Positions 38,523-47,241 of a stretch of DNA of 64,000 nt are shown in pieces. The position numbers were made by a program, and so were the translations under genes. This DNA comes from JANELJ01 sp024511395 (lineage in GTDB: Bacteria > Pseudomonadota > Gammaproteobacteria > GRL18). Numbering within the stretch: the stretch's first letter is position 1; each line of letters begins with the position of its first letter. Below the pieces are notes generated by a model. That model was not told the DNA's origin and made no database searches. It worked only from the letters and a program-made list of their open reading frames with translations. Location of the stretch: NCBI GenBank assembly GCA_963681975.1, contig OY820613.1, forward strand, positions 3,286,001 to 3,350,000, given 5' to 3'.

Positions 38523-39314
38523 ATGAGCAAAAAAAACACTAAAGTGCCACAAGCCGGTAAAATGTCCCGGAAAAAATATGAAAAGGAACTTTTTAAACTG
38601 CAGGCAGAACTCTGTACTCTGTAGGAATGGGTGGTAGCCAAAGGGTTACGGGTAATAATGCTATTTGAAGGCAGGGATGCAGCCGGTAAAGGCGGTGCCA
38701 TTAAGCGTATTGTGGAACGAACCAGTTCACGGATATTCAGGGTTAATGCCCTGTCCACACCGGATGAACGCCAGAAAACCCAGCTTTACCCGCAGCGTTA
38801 TATTGAACGTTTTCCAGCGGCCGGAGAAGTGATTCTGTTTGACCGAAGCTGGTATAACCGTGCTAATGTAGAGCCAGTTATGGGCACATTCACTAAAAAA
38901 CAGTATGAAGGTTTTTTAATGAATGTGCCCAGTTTTGAAAATTATCTGATTAAAGACGGCTTTATTTTAATTAAATACTGGTTTGAAGTTAGTATGGAGG
39001 AACAGCCCCGGTGTTTTAAAAGCCACATAACCGATCTGCGTAAACAATGGAAACTCAGTCCCATGGATCTGGAGTCTCACCGTCGCTGGTATGACTACTC
39101 TCGAACCCGGGACAGAATGTTTGAAGCTACAGATACACCTTGGGCACCCTGGCATGTTATTGATGGTGGTGATGATAAAAAAGAGCCCGCTTAAACTGTA
39201 TTGCCCATTTATTGTCCCAGATCCCGTATAAAACCAAAGCTGCCGCCCCGTCAGGATAGCAAGGGCTATAAGGAGCCTGATTATCCCTATAAATGGGTTC
39301 CTAAAAAATATTAG
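38523..39314 (+). pseudogene. ppk2: Polyphosphate kinase 2, broken
   Basis: PPK2 uses polyphosphate to phosphorylate nucleotides. The frame starts MSKKNTKVPQAGKMSRKKYE and meets a TAG at 38622-38624 in ELCTL-EWVVAKGLRV, where Gln is usual. It continues with Walker A FEGRDAAGKGGAIKRI, then ERFPAAGEVILFDRSWYNRA, KSHITDLRKQWKLSPMDLES and WHVIDGGDDKK. A frameshift near 39175 shifts the C-terminus; the last residues YKEPDYPYKWVPKKY appear in another frame and end at 39314. Initiation at an internal ATG (38658) would lack only the N-terminal extension, but the C-terminal shift remains. Confidence 0.88.
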
Positions 39315-39402
39315 CAGTCAGGCTTAAGCCGTAGGTTTTTATACGGAACATGATATACTCATAAGCATCAGAGCATTTAATAAATTCCCGGGAGGATTAA
39401 CT

Positions 39403-39759
39403 ATGTCTCTAAATGGTGTCTGGTCACTGGAAATAGCAGGAATATATGGCTGGGAAAGGGTTTCCACCGTTTTCTTGGAAGACGGCCGTTATCTTGGCGG
39501 TGGTGCAACGCATTTTTCCCAGGGACGTTATACAGTGGATAAGAAAAAAATTAAAATTAGCATTCATATGATCCAGCATGGTTTACAAAAGCGTATGGTT
39601 TTTGGTAAAAGAAGGTCTAATCTGTATACAGAAATATCAGGTAAACGAGATGGCAATACCATTCAGGGTAAAGCACGCCTGAAAAATGCCAAATCGGATG
39701 CATCTAAATATACTATCCGTATGGTACGACAAATGGATTTGCTCCCAATAAAAGAATAG
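39403..39759 (+). CDS. Small protein, possibly GrlR-like
   Basis: 118 residues, preceded by GGGAGG. It starts MSLNGVWSLEIAGIYGWERV and has a run of short alternating strands: FLEDGRYLGGGATHFSQGRY, KKIKISIHMIQ, LYTEISGKRDGNTIQGKARL. The 'display-strand' pattern with LEDGRYLGGG and the ISGKRDGNTIQGKA segment resembles the GrlR-type regulator fold found in many non-pathogens as single small proteins. I cannot confirm this. No type III secretion genes are nearby. The frame is intact among decaying neighbours. Confidence 0.6.
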   Translation: MSLNGVWSLEIAGIYGWERVSTVFLEDGRYLGGGATHFSQGRYTVDKKKIKISIHMIQHGLQKRMVFGKRRSNLYTEISGKRDGNTIQGKARLKNAKSDASKYTIRMVRQMDLLPIKE

Positions 39760-39828
39760 ACCTTGTTTGTTCAACTCAGTTTGATTAGTTGAAGTTTTGC
39801 AACTAATTTATATTGGAAAATTTATATA

Positions 39829-40389
39829 ATGAAACAATCCTTATCAGCATTTTTCAGTCGAATGCGTGGTTCAGGAAAATGTGCCCCCCGCCATTCACTG
39901 AGCTGGATTTTCTGGTCCTGGGTCGGCTCTTTTCTGGGCATTCTGCTGGTGGGCAGTGTCAATAAGCTGTTTGATATAACTGCCACGGATAATATTTTTC
40001 TGATCGGCTCGTTTGGTGCATCGGCGGTGTTAATTTATGGTACACCTCATGTCCCTTATGCACAGCCCAGAAACCTCATTGGCGGGCATTTTATTTCTGC
40101 CTTAACCGGTGTGGCCGTTGTGCAGTTTCTGCCTATTCCGATAGAGTTTCAGGCGGCACTGGCAGTATCCTTGGCCATTGTCTTTATGCACCTGACCCGT
40201 ACCATCCATCCTCCGGGGGGAGCCAGTTCCCTGATAGCCGTTATAGGCAGTGCCAAAGTACATGCACTGGGCTTTAGCTATGTCTTTGCACCGGTACTTT
40301 CCGGTGCGTTGTTAATGCTTGTGGTGGCCTTAGTGGTCAATAATATTCGTCATGATGAAGAGCGTCATTATCCGCGTTGCTGGTGGTAG
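39829..40389 (+). CDS. HPP-family integral membrane protein
   Basis: 186 residues with four to five membrane helices (WIFWSWVGSFLGILLVGSV, IFLIGSFGASAVLIYG, FISALTGVAVVQFLPIP, AALAVSLAIVFMHLTR, VFAPVLSGALLMLVVALVV). The family motif THPPGGA-like IHPPGGASSLIAVIGS is present. Some HPP proteins are linked to nitrite transport in chloroplasts and cyanobacteria, but the substrate here is unknown. The start ATG at 39829 has only a weak upstream site. It sits 15 bp before the ROK gene. Confidence 0.88.
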   Translation: MKQSLSAFFSRMRGSGKCAPRHSLSWIFWSWVGSFLGILLVGSVNKLFDITATDNIFLIGSFGASAVLIYGTPHVPYAQPRNLIGGHFISALTGVAVVQFLPIPIEFQAALAVSLAIVFMHLTRTIHPPGGASSLIAVIGSAKVHALGFSYVFAPVLSGALLMLVVALVVNNIRHDEERHYPRCWW

Positions 40390-40404
40390 ATTCAGGTTGT
40401 CGAT

Positions 40405-41304
40405 ATGCGTTTTGGAATTGATCTGGGCGGCACAAAAATAGAAATCATTGCCCTAGATGATACCGGTCAAGAGCAGTATCGGCAGCGGGTCAATACGCCG
40501 CAGGGTAATTATAAACAAACCCTGCAGGCTATAGTGGATCTCATTTCTTCAGCCCGTCAGGCTGTAGCACCTGCAGAATATACAGTAGGTATCGGTATTC
40601 CGGGTGCTATGTCTCTTAAAACTGGGCGGGTCAAAAATACCAATTCCGTCTGGCTGATAGGCGAACCGCTTAAAGATGATCTGCAGCAACGGCTTGGTCA
40701 GGAAGTTCGTATAAATAATGATGCCAACTGTCTGACTGTATCGGAAGCCACAGACGGTGCTGCGGCCAGTGCGCCGGTGGTCTTCGGGGTTATTATTGGC
40801 ACCGGTACTGGAGGCGGTATAGCCATTAAGCAACAGGTGATCACCGGGGTTAATGCCATTGCCGGTGAATGGGGTCATAATCCCATGCCCTGGAAAGATG
40901 ATACCGAAGGCCCGGTGCAATGTTATTGTGGTAAACAGGACTGTATTGAAACGTTTTTAAGCGGTCCGGGTATGTTAAAGCGTTTTATTGCCAGAGGCGG
41001 CTAGGCCGATTCTCCCGCCGCTATTGTAGAGCAGGCCGAGACAGGCAGTGAGCTTGCCGAAGCCTTTATGCAGGATTATGAACTCTGGCGGGCCAACGGT
41101 CTGGCCGGTGTTATCAATATTCTGGATCCGGATGTTATTGTACTGAGTGGCAGCTTATCCAATATCGAACGTTTATATCAGAATGTTCCTCCCCTGTGGC
41201 AGTACAGCGTTTTTTCCGATCAGGTCAGTACCCGTCTGGTTAAAGCACGGTACGGTGATTCCAGTGGTGTCCGCGGTGCAGCCTGGTTATGGCCTTTATT
41301 ATAA
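40405..41304 (+). pseudogene. ROK-family sugar kinase with a single amber codon
   Basis: N-terminal ATP-binding motif FGIDLGGTKIEIIALD, substrate block GIGIPGAMS, INNDANCL with the catalytic Asp, IIGTGTGGGIAI, and the ROK zinc site GEWGHNP followed by CYCGKQDCIETF. The only lesion is a TAG at 41002-41004 (FIARGG-stop-ADSPAAIVEQ); the frame then runs to the TAA at 41302-41304 (300 codons in all, normal for fructokinase/NagK-type ROK proteins). If TAG were read through the protein would be complete. The stop overlaps the next start (TAATG). Confidence 0.85.
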
Positions 41305-41810
41305 TGACCGATAAAATCCCTTCAGAAAAACAGTTAATCGATGAAATTGCACGCTTCCGGGAACAGCAGCAGAGCCTGATCTTGGCTACCACTAATGCCC
41401 AGGGCAAACCATTGGGCAGTACTGCACCTTTTATAGAATTTGATGACGGAGATTTTGTATTATTACTCAGTAATATGGCTGAACACAGCCAGAACCTGAG
41501 CTATCATAAACAAAGCGGGACAGTGGCAGCCGTTATGCTGCTTGAAGATGAAGCGCAATGCCATAATATTTTTGCCCGTAAGCGTTTAAGTTATGAATGC
41601 CGGGTGCAGATCATGGATCGTGAACAGCAACAATGGCAGCCCATGATTGAGCAGCTGCGGCAGAAATTCGGTAAAACCATAGAACTACTCAGTAGCCTGG
41701 TGGACTTCAGACTGTATGTACTGAGCCCCCAAAACGGCAACTATGTAAAAGGTTTTGGGCAGGCTTATCTATTGAGCACGGATGGTCGGCCGATACTTGA
41801 AAACGGATAA
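41304..41810 (+). CDS. HutZ/HugZ-like haem utilisation protein
   Basis: 168 residues from the ATG at 41304 (MTDKIPSEKQL), chosen because it overlaps the ROK stop as TAATG; the frame extends five codons upstream. It belongs to the split-barrel flavin/haem-binding fold (QQQSLILATTNAQGKPLGST, FVLLLSNMAEHSQNL, CRVQIMDREQQQW). The C-terminal LYVLSPQNGNYVKGFGQAYL block is characteristic of HutZ/HugZ, involved in haem iron release. The frame is intact. Confidence 0.82.
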   Translation: MTDKIPSEKQLIDEIARFREQQQSLILATTNAQGKPLGSTAPFIEFDDGDFVLLLSNMAEHSQNLSYHKQSGTVAAVMLLEDEAQCHNIFARKRLSYECRVQIMDREQQQWQPMIEQLRQKFGKTIELLSSLVDFRLYVLSPQNGNYVKGFGQAYLLSTDGRPILENG

Positions 41811-41863
41811 TCATTATCCGCATTAACGGCTTGCCTTAAATAACCGTTGACTATTAAAGCTAC

Positions 41864-42134
41864 TTACCCCTGCCAGAGCAGACCGCTGGCCACTTCATCC
41901 CGTTTGTCTTTGCCGGCTAATATTTCAATCAGTTTCAGTGCAAAATCCATGGTGGTGCCGGGACCCCGTGAGGTGACCACCTTGCCGTCATGCACTACAG
42001 AATCGCTACTGACCTGGGTATCGGCTAGGTTCATTTTATCGATAAAGCTGGGATAGCTGGTGGCGGATTTACCGTCCAGCAGACTGGCATGAGCCAGAAC
42101 TTTCGGAGCAGCGCAGATGGCTGCCGTGTATTTG
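41864..42134 (-). pseudogene. DJ-1/PfpI-family protein, C-terminal part
   Basis: Reads KYTAAICAAPKVLAHASLL, then LADTQVSSDSVVHDGKVVTS and RGPGTTMDFALKLIEILAGK to LLWQG and a TAA at 41864-41866. AAICAAP carries the reactive Cys of the DJ-1 fold. It continues the frame at 43598-43894 after removal of IS5-type copy 7. Confidence 0.9.
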
Positions 42135-43592
42135 GTTCACCCTGAATAAAATATATAGTATTGATTTATAAAGAAATATTGGCGAATTGTGGGTGTTAAA
42201 TTTGCAGGTTTTTGGTAAAATAAGCCTTATTACCTTGCAAATTTCCAGACCAGAATGAAGCAAAGAAACAGCCAAAAATACCTCAGGAAGACCTGTTCAG
42301 GATGCGCCTTGAAAACATGCTGGACATAAACCATGAGTTGATTAAGTTATCAAAACACATAGACCGGGAAAGTCCTGATAAAGAATGGGGTGCTCTGTTT
42401 GTATCCACTAAAGGTGCTCCTGCCATACGCACTTGATTGATTGCAGGATTGCATTACCTGAAACACCTTCATGATTTATCAGATGAACAGGTAGTAAAAG
42501 GCTGGACAGAAAATCCGTACTGGCAGTATTTCTGTGGTGAAGAATACTTTCAGCATAAAATGCCTATACACCCTGTGACCATGACCAAATGGCGTAACCG
42601 GCTGGGTAAATCAGGCAGTGAAAAATTACTGATTGAAACCATTAAAGCCGGACTAAAGAGTAAAACCATAAAGCCCGGCAGTTTAAAGAAAGTCACGGTA
42701 GATACTACCGTACAGGAAAAGAACATCGCTTTTCCAACCGATTCAAAGCTCCTGAGCAAAGCCAGAGAAAACCTGGTTAAACTGTCCAAAGAGCACGGTA
42801 TTAAACTGCGCCAGAACTATAATCGGGTTGGGCCGCAATATGTACTAATGGCCAGTCGTTATGCTCATGCAAAACAGTTTAAACACATGAAGAAAATGAA
42901 CAATAAACTGAAATCCCGTTTAGGTCGTGTTAAACGGGATATTGAACGACAACTGCCCAACTATTCTGTTGATATTCAGTCATTGTTTGAAGTAGCTCTA
43001 AAACAGGCTCAGAAACTGATTGAGCAGGAGCAGCACAGTAAGAACAAGCTTTACAGTTTACATGCTCCTGAAGTCGAGTGTATCAGTAAAGGCAAAGTTC
43101 ATAAGCCTTATGAATTTGGAGTTAAAGCCAGTATCGCGGTAACCAACAAGGAAGGCTTTGTTATTGGTGCTCAAAGCTGTCCGGGCAATCCTTATGATGG
43201 GCACACTCTACTGCCACAACTGGAACAGATAAAACAGTTTACAGCCGTACAACCGGAACAATACTTTGTTGACCGGGGTTATCATGGACATGAAGTAAAA
43301 GACACTAAAGTTTTTATCTCAGGTCAGAAGTGAGGCGTTACCCGAAGTATTAAAAAGGCATTAAAACGGCGCAGTGCGATTGAGCCTGAAATCGGTCATA
43401 TGAAAAATGATGGTCGTTTAGAACGCTGCTACCTCAACGCTTGTCATAACTTAAGAAAGATCCTCAATAAGCTCAGGCTTTTGTGGCTCAAAATTATTTC
43501 CGGTTTGATGGGATATTTTATCAAACCAGAACAATCAGCCGCTTTAAACCTAGCTTGATGTCAGGCTTAAAACGGTATTATTCAGGTTGAAC
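42135..43592 (+). mobile_element. IS5-type element, copy 7, inserted in a DJ-1 gene
   Basis: 1458 bp, the most decayed copy. Flanks are TATTTG (42129-42134) and TATTTA (43593-43598), a 6-bp duplication with one change. Both flanks belong to the same gene, which proves a simple insertion. The left terminus is GTTCACCCTGAATAAAATATATAG. Confidence 0.93.
42255..43558 (+). pseudogene. IS5-family transposase (copy 7), multiply broken
   Basis: Lesions against intact copies: a one-base loss near 42260 (ATGAAGCAAAG), TGA for Arg at 42435 (ACTTGATTG), TGA near 43330 (CAGAAGTGAGG) and a deletion of about 40 bp near 43438 that removes the KGAVGDAINVVMVAAG segment. Confidence 0.92.
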
Positions 43593-43597
43593 TATTT

Positions 43598-43894
43598 ATC
43601 CTGTTCGGCCATGCTTTTAAGTAACTGGTGAATACGAGGATCATTATCCAGATGATCGGCACCGGGCAGACCGCCGGGCAGAACAATCATATCAAAGGAT
43701 TCCTGCATGGCATTATCCAGGGTAGTATCGGGGATCAGCACAACACCGCGGCTGGCTGTGACAGGGCTGACTTCGTTGCCTTTATCCAGACTGGCCGTGG
43801 TTACCTGGATCCCGGCACGGTGTAATAAATCAATAATAGTTACTGTTTCGAGCTCTTCACAACCCTCGGCAAGAGGTACCAGAACATTGGCCAT
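43598..43894 (-). pseudogene. DJ-1/PfpI-family protein, N-terminal part
   Basis: MANVLVPLAEGCEELETVTI, then GIQVTTASLDKGNEVSPV, LIPDTTLDNAMQESFDMIVL and PGGLPGADHLDNDPRIHQLL. The conserved Glu (GCEELE) near residue 13-15 and GGLPGADHL are typical of bacterial DJ-1/YajL proteins, which protect against reactive carbonyls. AAGGAG precedes the start. Rejoined length is about 185 residues, normal for the family. Confidence 0.9.
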
Positions 43895-43925
43895 AATGAA
43901 CTCCTTTTTAAAACAAAATTAATAA

Positions 43926-44944
43926 ACCTGAATTCTGGATAAGAACTAAAAAATATTGAACTAAATGCCTGTTTCTCGATCAGATCATTTAATGACCAAA
44001 TCAAATGAATTTGAACAAGGAACAGGCAAGTGACTACTATAGATGAATTGTATTGTAATATTGATGATTTCAACCAGTTCTTTTATCCTGAATGGGAAAA
44101 AACACTGCTGGAATCCGGTGATAAAAAGAGAAGACGACAAGGTGTAATGAGCCCCGGTGAACTAATGACTATCCTGATTAACTTTCATCAGTCACATTAC
44201 AAAGATTTTAAGAGTTATTATTTATGCCATGTGCATCAACATCTTAGGAAAGAGTTTCCAAATTTATTGAGCTATACCCGTTTCCTGGGAGTGATGTCAT
44301 CGGTACTGGTGCCATTATGCGCTTACTTTACTCATTGCAAAGGAAAGCCCACCGGAATTGCCTTTGTTGATGCGAGCAGCATTAAAGTATGCCACAACAT
44401 TCGCATACCCAGGCATAAAGTCTTTGATGGTGTTGCTCAGCGAGGCAAATCGACCATGGGGTGGTTCTATAGGTTTAAAGTTCACCTGATCATTAATCAT
44501 AAAGGTGAAATACTGGCCACTAAATTGACGGCCGGTAATGTAGATGACAGAAAACCGGTTCCTGAAATGGCCAAAGACTTATATGGAAAGCTTTATGGTG
44601 ACAAAGGCTATGTCTCCAGTCTTTTAAGTGATGAACTGTTTGAACAGGATGTCGGGCTTATTACCAATGTCAGACGAAACATGAAACCACGAGCCATTGC
44701 ATTGTGGGATAAGATTATGCTGAAAAAACGTTTTATAATTGAAACGGTTAATGATCAGCTAAAAAATATTACACAGATTGAACATTCACGTCATAGAAGC
44801 GTAAGTGGTTTTATGTTGAACCTTATTGGTTCTCTGATTGCCTATTGTCATAAAAAAGACAAGCCGACAATCAGAATAGATGAGAGTGATATGAAAACTC
44901 TCTGTATTTAGGTAAATGACTGGGTTCTTATCCAGATCTCAGGT
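43926..44944 (+). mobile_element. IS982-family element, copy 2
   Basis: 1019 bp with the same ends as copy 1. Flanks TAATAA (43920-43925) and TAATTA (44945-44950) match at five of six bases, so this is probably a simple insertion with one later change. It lies between the DJ-1 start and the end of the deacetylase gene. Confidence 0.88.
44030..44911 (+). CDS. IS982-family transposase (copy 2), intact
   Basis: 293 residues from a GTG start (VTTIDELYCNIDDFNQFF). Catalytic-type positions: TGIAFVDASSIKVC (Asp), KLYGDKGYVSSL (Asp) and RFIIETVNDQLKN (Glu). No lesion is visible, so it may be the active member among the three copies here. Confidence 0.92.
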   Translation: MTTIDELYCNIDDFNQFFYPEWEKTLLESGDKKRRRQGVMSPGELMTILINFHQSHYKDFKSYYLCHVHQHLRKEFPNLLSYTRFLGVMSSVLVPLCAYFTHCKGKPTGIAFVDASSIKVCHNIRIPRHKVFDGVAQRGKSTMGWFYRFKVHLIINHKGEILATKLTAGNVDDRKPVPEMAKDLYGKLYGDKGYVSSLLSDELFEQDVGLITNVRRNMKPRAIALWDKIMLKKRFIIETVNDQLKNITQIEHSRHRSVSGFMLNLIGSLIAYCHKKDKPTIRIDESDMKTLCI

Positions 44945-45696
44945 TAATTAGTGATCAGCGTAGTTTCGGTTTCATTACGGGTATTATGTGTCAGCGTTGA
45001 TGCTTTTTTCAATAATTCTTTTTCTCTGGCAGCGGCAATAATACGCTGCTCCAGTACCGCCAGGATTTCCGGGTAGGGGTGGCCGATGGTTATGGCAGCA
45101 CCTTTCTGACGGGCTACCTGAAGCAGGTGATCAAACTGAAATTCAATGGCCGGCCGGGTGCGTACATGGTCCAGGAATACATTGCGATGAGAACTGGTGA
45201 CTTTAAACTGATTGGCAGTACGTTCGGCTACTGTATCGGATGAGGTGCGGCTGTCAATAAAAAATAGGTTAGTACGGGCCAGTTCTTCCATTAGCTAGGT
45301 CATCTGGATACTGCGGCTGGTGATCAGGCTGCCCATATGATTATTGACACCTTTAACATGGGGCAGGGAAAGAATACTTTTTAACAGGGATATTTTAAAC
45401 TCTTCCCGGTTTATGTCTTCGGTCAGACCTCCGGGTCCTAGGTACTGGTGTTCCATGGCCTGCATAGGCAGATGCAGCATGATTTCTCGGCCTTTTTTAT
45501 GTGCACGGTCAGCAAGGGCTTTAACATGCGGAGTATGGGGTAAAAAGGCATAGGTAACATTACCGGGCAGGTCAACAGCCCGGTTGTCTTCGGTATATTT
45601 GTAACCCAGATCATCAATAATAATAGCGATGTAGCTGGAGCCGGCCGGAATTTCAGGTGTGACTGGCTGAGCACTGGCCGCAAAACTAATGAGCAT
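44944..45696 (-). pseudogene. Divergent polysaccharide deacetylase, one internal amber codon
   Basis: Periplasmic protein of the divergent polysaccharide deacetylase (YibQ-like) family. A short signal-like start (MLISFAASAQP) precedes YIAIIIDDLGYKYTEDNRAV, NVTYAFLPHTPHVKALADRA, EIMLHLPMQAMEH and VKGVNNHMGSLITS. A TAG at 45295-45297 interrupts SIQMT-LMEELART, usually a Trp; the frame then continues FFIDSRTSSDTVAER to AITIGHPYPEILAVL. About 250 codons in total. The TAA stop abuts IS982 copy 2. It is the last gene of the gpmI-envC-ctpA run. Confidence 0.85.
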
Positions 45697-45721
45697 CAGC
45701 AGAGTAGAAGTTAACAGGCGT

Positions 45722-47104
45722 TTATGGCGGATAATACTGGTGTGTGCTGCTGTTATTTTTTTTATCCGTTTTTTCTTTTTTCATAATATTGATGCCTTTA
45801 AGCAGGTTTAAGGCTTCATGCAGAGCATAGTCGGTCTTTTCCGGCTTTTCCTGTTCTTTATTATCTTTGTCTTTTTTATTGTTAGTACTGCTGGTTTTTT
45901 TGTCCTTTGCTTTTTTATCGGTCTGTTCCAGATGGCCTTTAAGATCAGCTTCCTTGATAGGGCCAAAGTGCATATTCTTTTTGGCCTCGAGACTGACATT
46001 AGCCAGGGTAATATCCGGTACAATGCCTTCGGCCTGGATGGAACGGCCTGAAGGCGTATAGTAGCGCGCAGTTGTCAGTTTAATGGCTGTTTTTGTGGTC
46101 AGCGGTTTAATGGTCTGTACTGAGCCCTTGCCGAAAGTGGTAGAGCCCATAATAATGGCACGACGATGATCCTGCAGGGCGCCGGCCACAATTTCAGAAG
46201 CAGAGGCAGAACCGCCATTAACCAGTACCACCATAGGGGCGCCTTTAAGGGCATCACCATGGATAGCGGAAAAGCGTAGTTCAGAATCCTTGATGCGTCC
46301 TTGGGTATAAACAATCAGCCCTTCATCGAGGAAAACATCAGCCACATCCACTGAGCCGTTAAGTACCCCGCCGGGATTATTGCGTAAATCAAGCACCAGT
46401 CCCTTCAGGGGCTGCTTATGATTCTCCTTAACCAGTTTTTTTAGGGCTTTTTTTAGCTGTTCAGCCGTGCGGGACTGGAAACTGGAAATGCGGATATAAC
46501 CATAACCATCTTCAAGTAAGCGGGACTTAACGCTCTTAACTTTAATGACTGCTCGTGTAATGGTAATTTTAAGGGGTTTGTCATTGCCTTTACGCAGGAT
46601 GGTCAGCTCGATTTTGGTGCCGGGTTTGCCGCGCATCAGTTTAACGGCTTCATCCAGTTCCATGTCCTTGACGGCTTTGCCGTCAATGCGAAAGATTAAG
46701 TCTCCTGGCTGAATGCCGGCCTTTTGTGCCGGGGTATCATCAATTGGGGAAATGACCTTAATCAGTCCGTCTTCCATGCCCACTTCAATACCTAGCCCGC
46801 CAAATTCACCGGAGGTACCTTCTTTTAAATGCTGGAAAGACTGTTCATCCAGGTAACTGGAATGGGGATCCAGTCCGGAGAGCATGCCTTTAATGGCATT
46901 TTTTAAAATGGTTTTATCGTCAATTTTTTCCATATAGTCATTTTTAATGCTGGCAAAGGCATCGGTAAACTCTTTGAGAATATCCAGCGGCAGGGGTTCC
47001 GGGGCATTTTTGGTGTCTTTAGCATATACCTGAGCACTGATAAACGTACTGCTGATAAACAGGCTGATTATAAAAACAAGCGATACATACTTTGGCTTTA
47101 ACAT
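45722..47104 (-). CDS. ctpA: Carboxy-terminal processing protease (S41)
   Basis: 460 residues. Signal peptide (SLVFIISLFISSTFISAQVYA), then the N-terminal helical region ending in GLDPHSSYLDEQSFQHLKEG, a PDZ domain (IKVISPIDDTPAQKAGIQPGD), and the S41 domain with catalytic Ser in VNGGSASASEIVAGALQD and Lys in GSTTFGKGSVQTI. The C-terminus is a low-complexity Lys/Asp/Glu tail (DKKAKDKKTSSTNNKKDKD). In other gammaproteobacteria it lies with envC and gpmI and is thought to act on cell-wall hydrolase regulators. Confidence 0.95.
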   Translation of the reverse strand: MLKPKYVSLVFIISLFISSTFISAQVYAKDTKNAPEPLPLDILKEFTDAFASIKNDYMEKIDDKTILKNAIKGMLSGLDPHSSYLDEQSFQHLKEGTSGEFGGLGIEVGMEDGLIKVISPIDDTPAQKAGIQPGDLIFRIDGKAVKDMELDEAVKLMRGKPGTKIELTILRKGNDKPLKITITRAVIKVKSVKSRLLEDGYGYIRISSFQSRTAEQLKKALKKLVKENHKQPLKGLVLDLRNNPGGVLNGSVDVADVFLDEGLIVYTQGRIKDSELRFSAIHGDALKGAPMVVLVNGGSASASEIVAGALQDHRRAIIMGSTTFGKGSVQTIKPLTTKTAIKLTTARYYTPSGRSIQAEGIVPDITLANVSLEAKKNMHFGPIKEADLKGHLEQTDKKAKDKKTSSTNNKKDKDNKEQEKPEKTDYALHEALNLLKGINIMKKEKTDKKNNSSTHQYYPP

Positions 47105-47241
47105 CCATGGCTCCGGGTAATAGGGAAAAATTGTCTGGATAACGTTTATCAGATTATTATTTGTTATAAAAGTTCAAATAAGGCGTATTTTTCAGTTAAC
47201 CAAGGTATATTTTTGCCGATAGGGCTAGTAATTACAATAGG

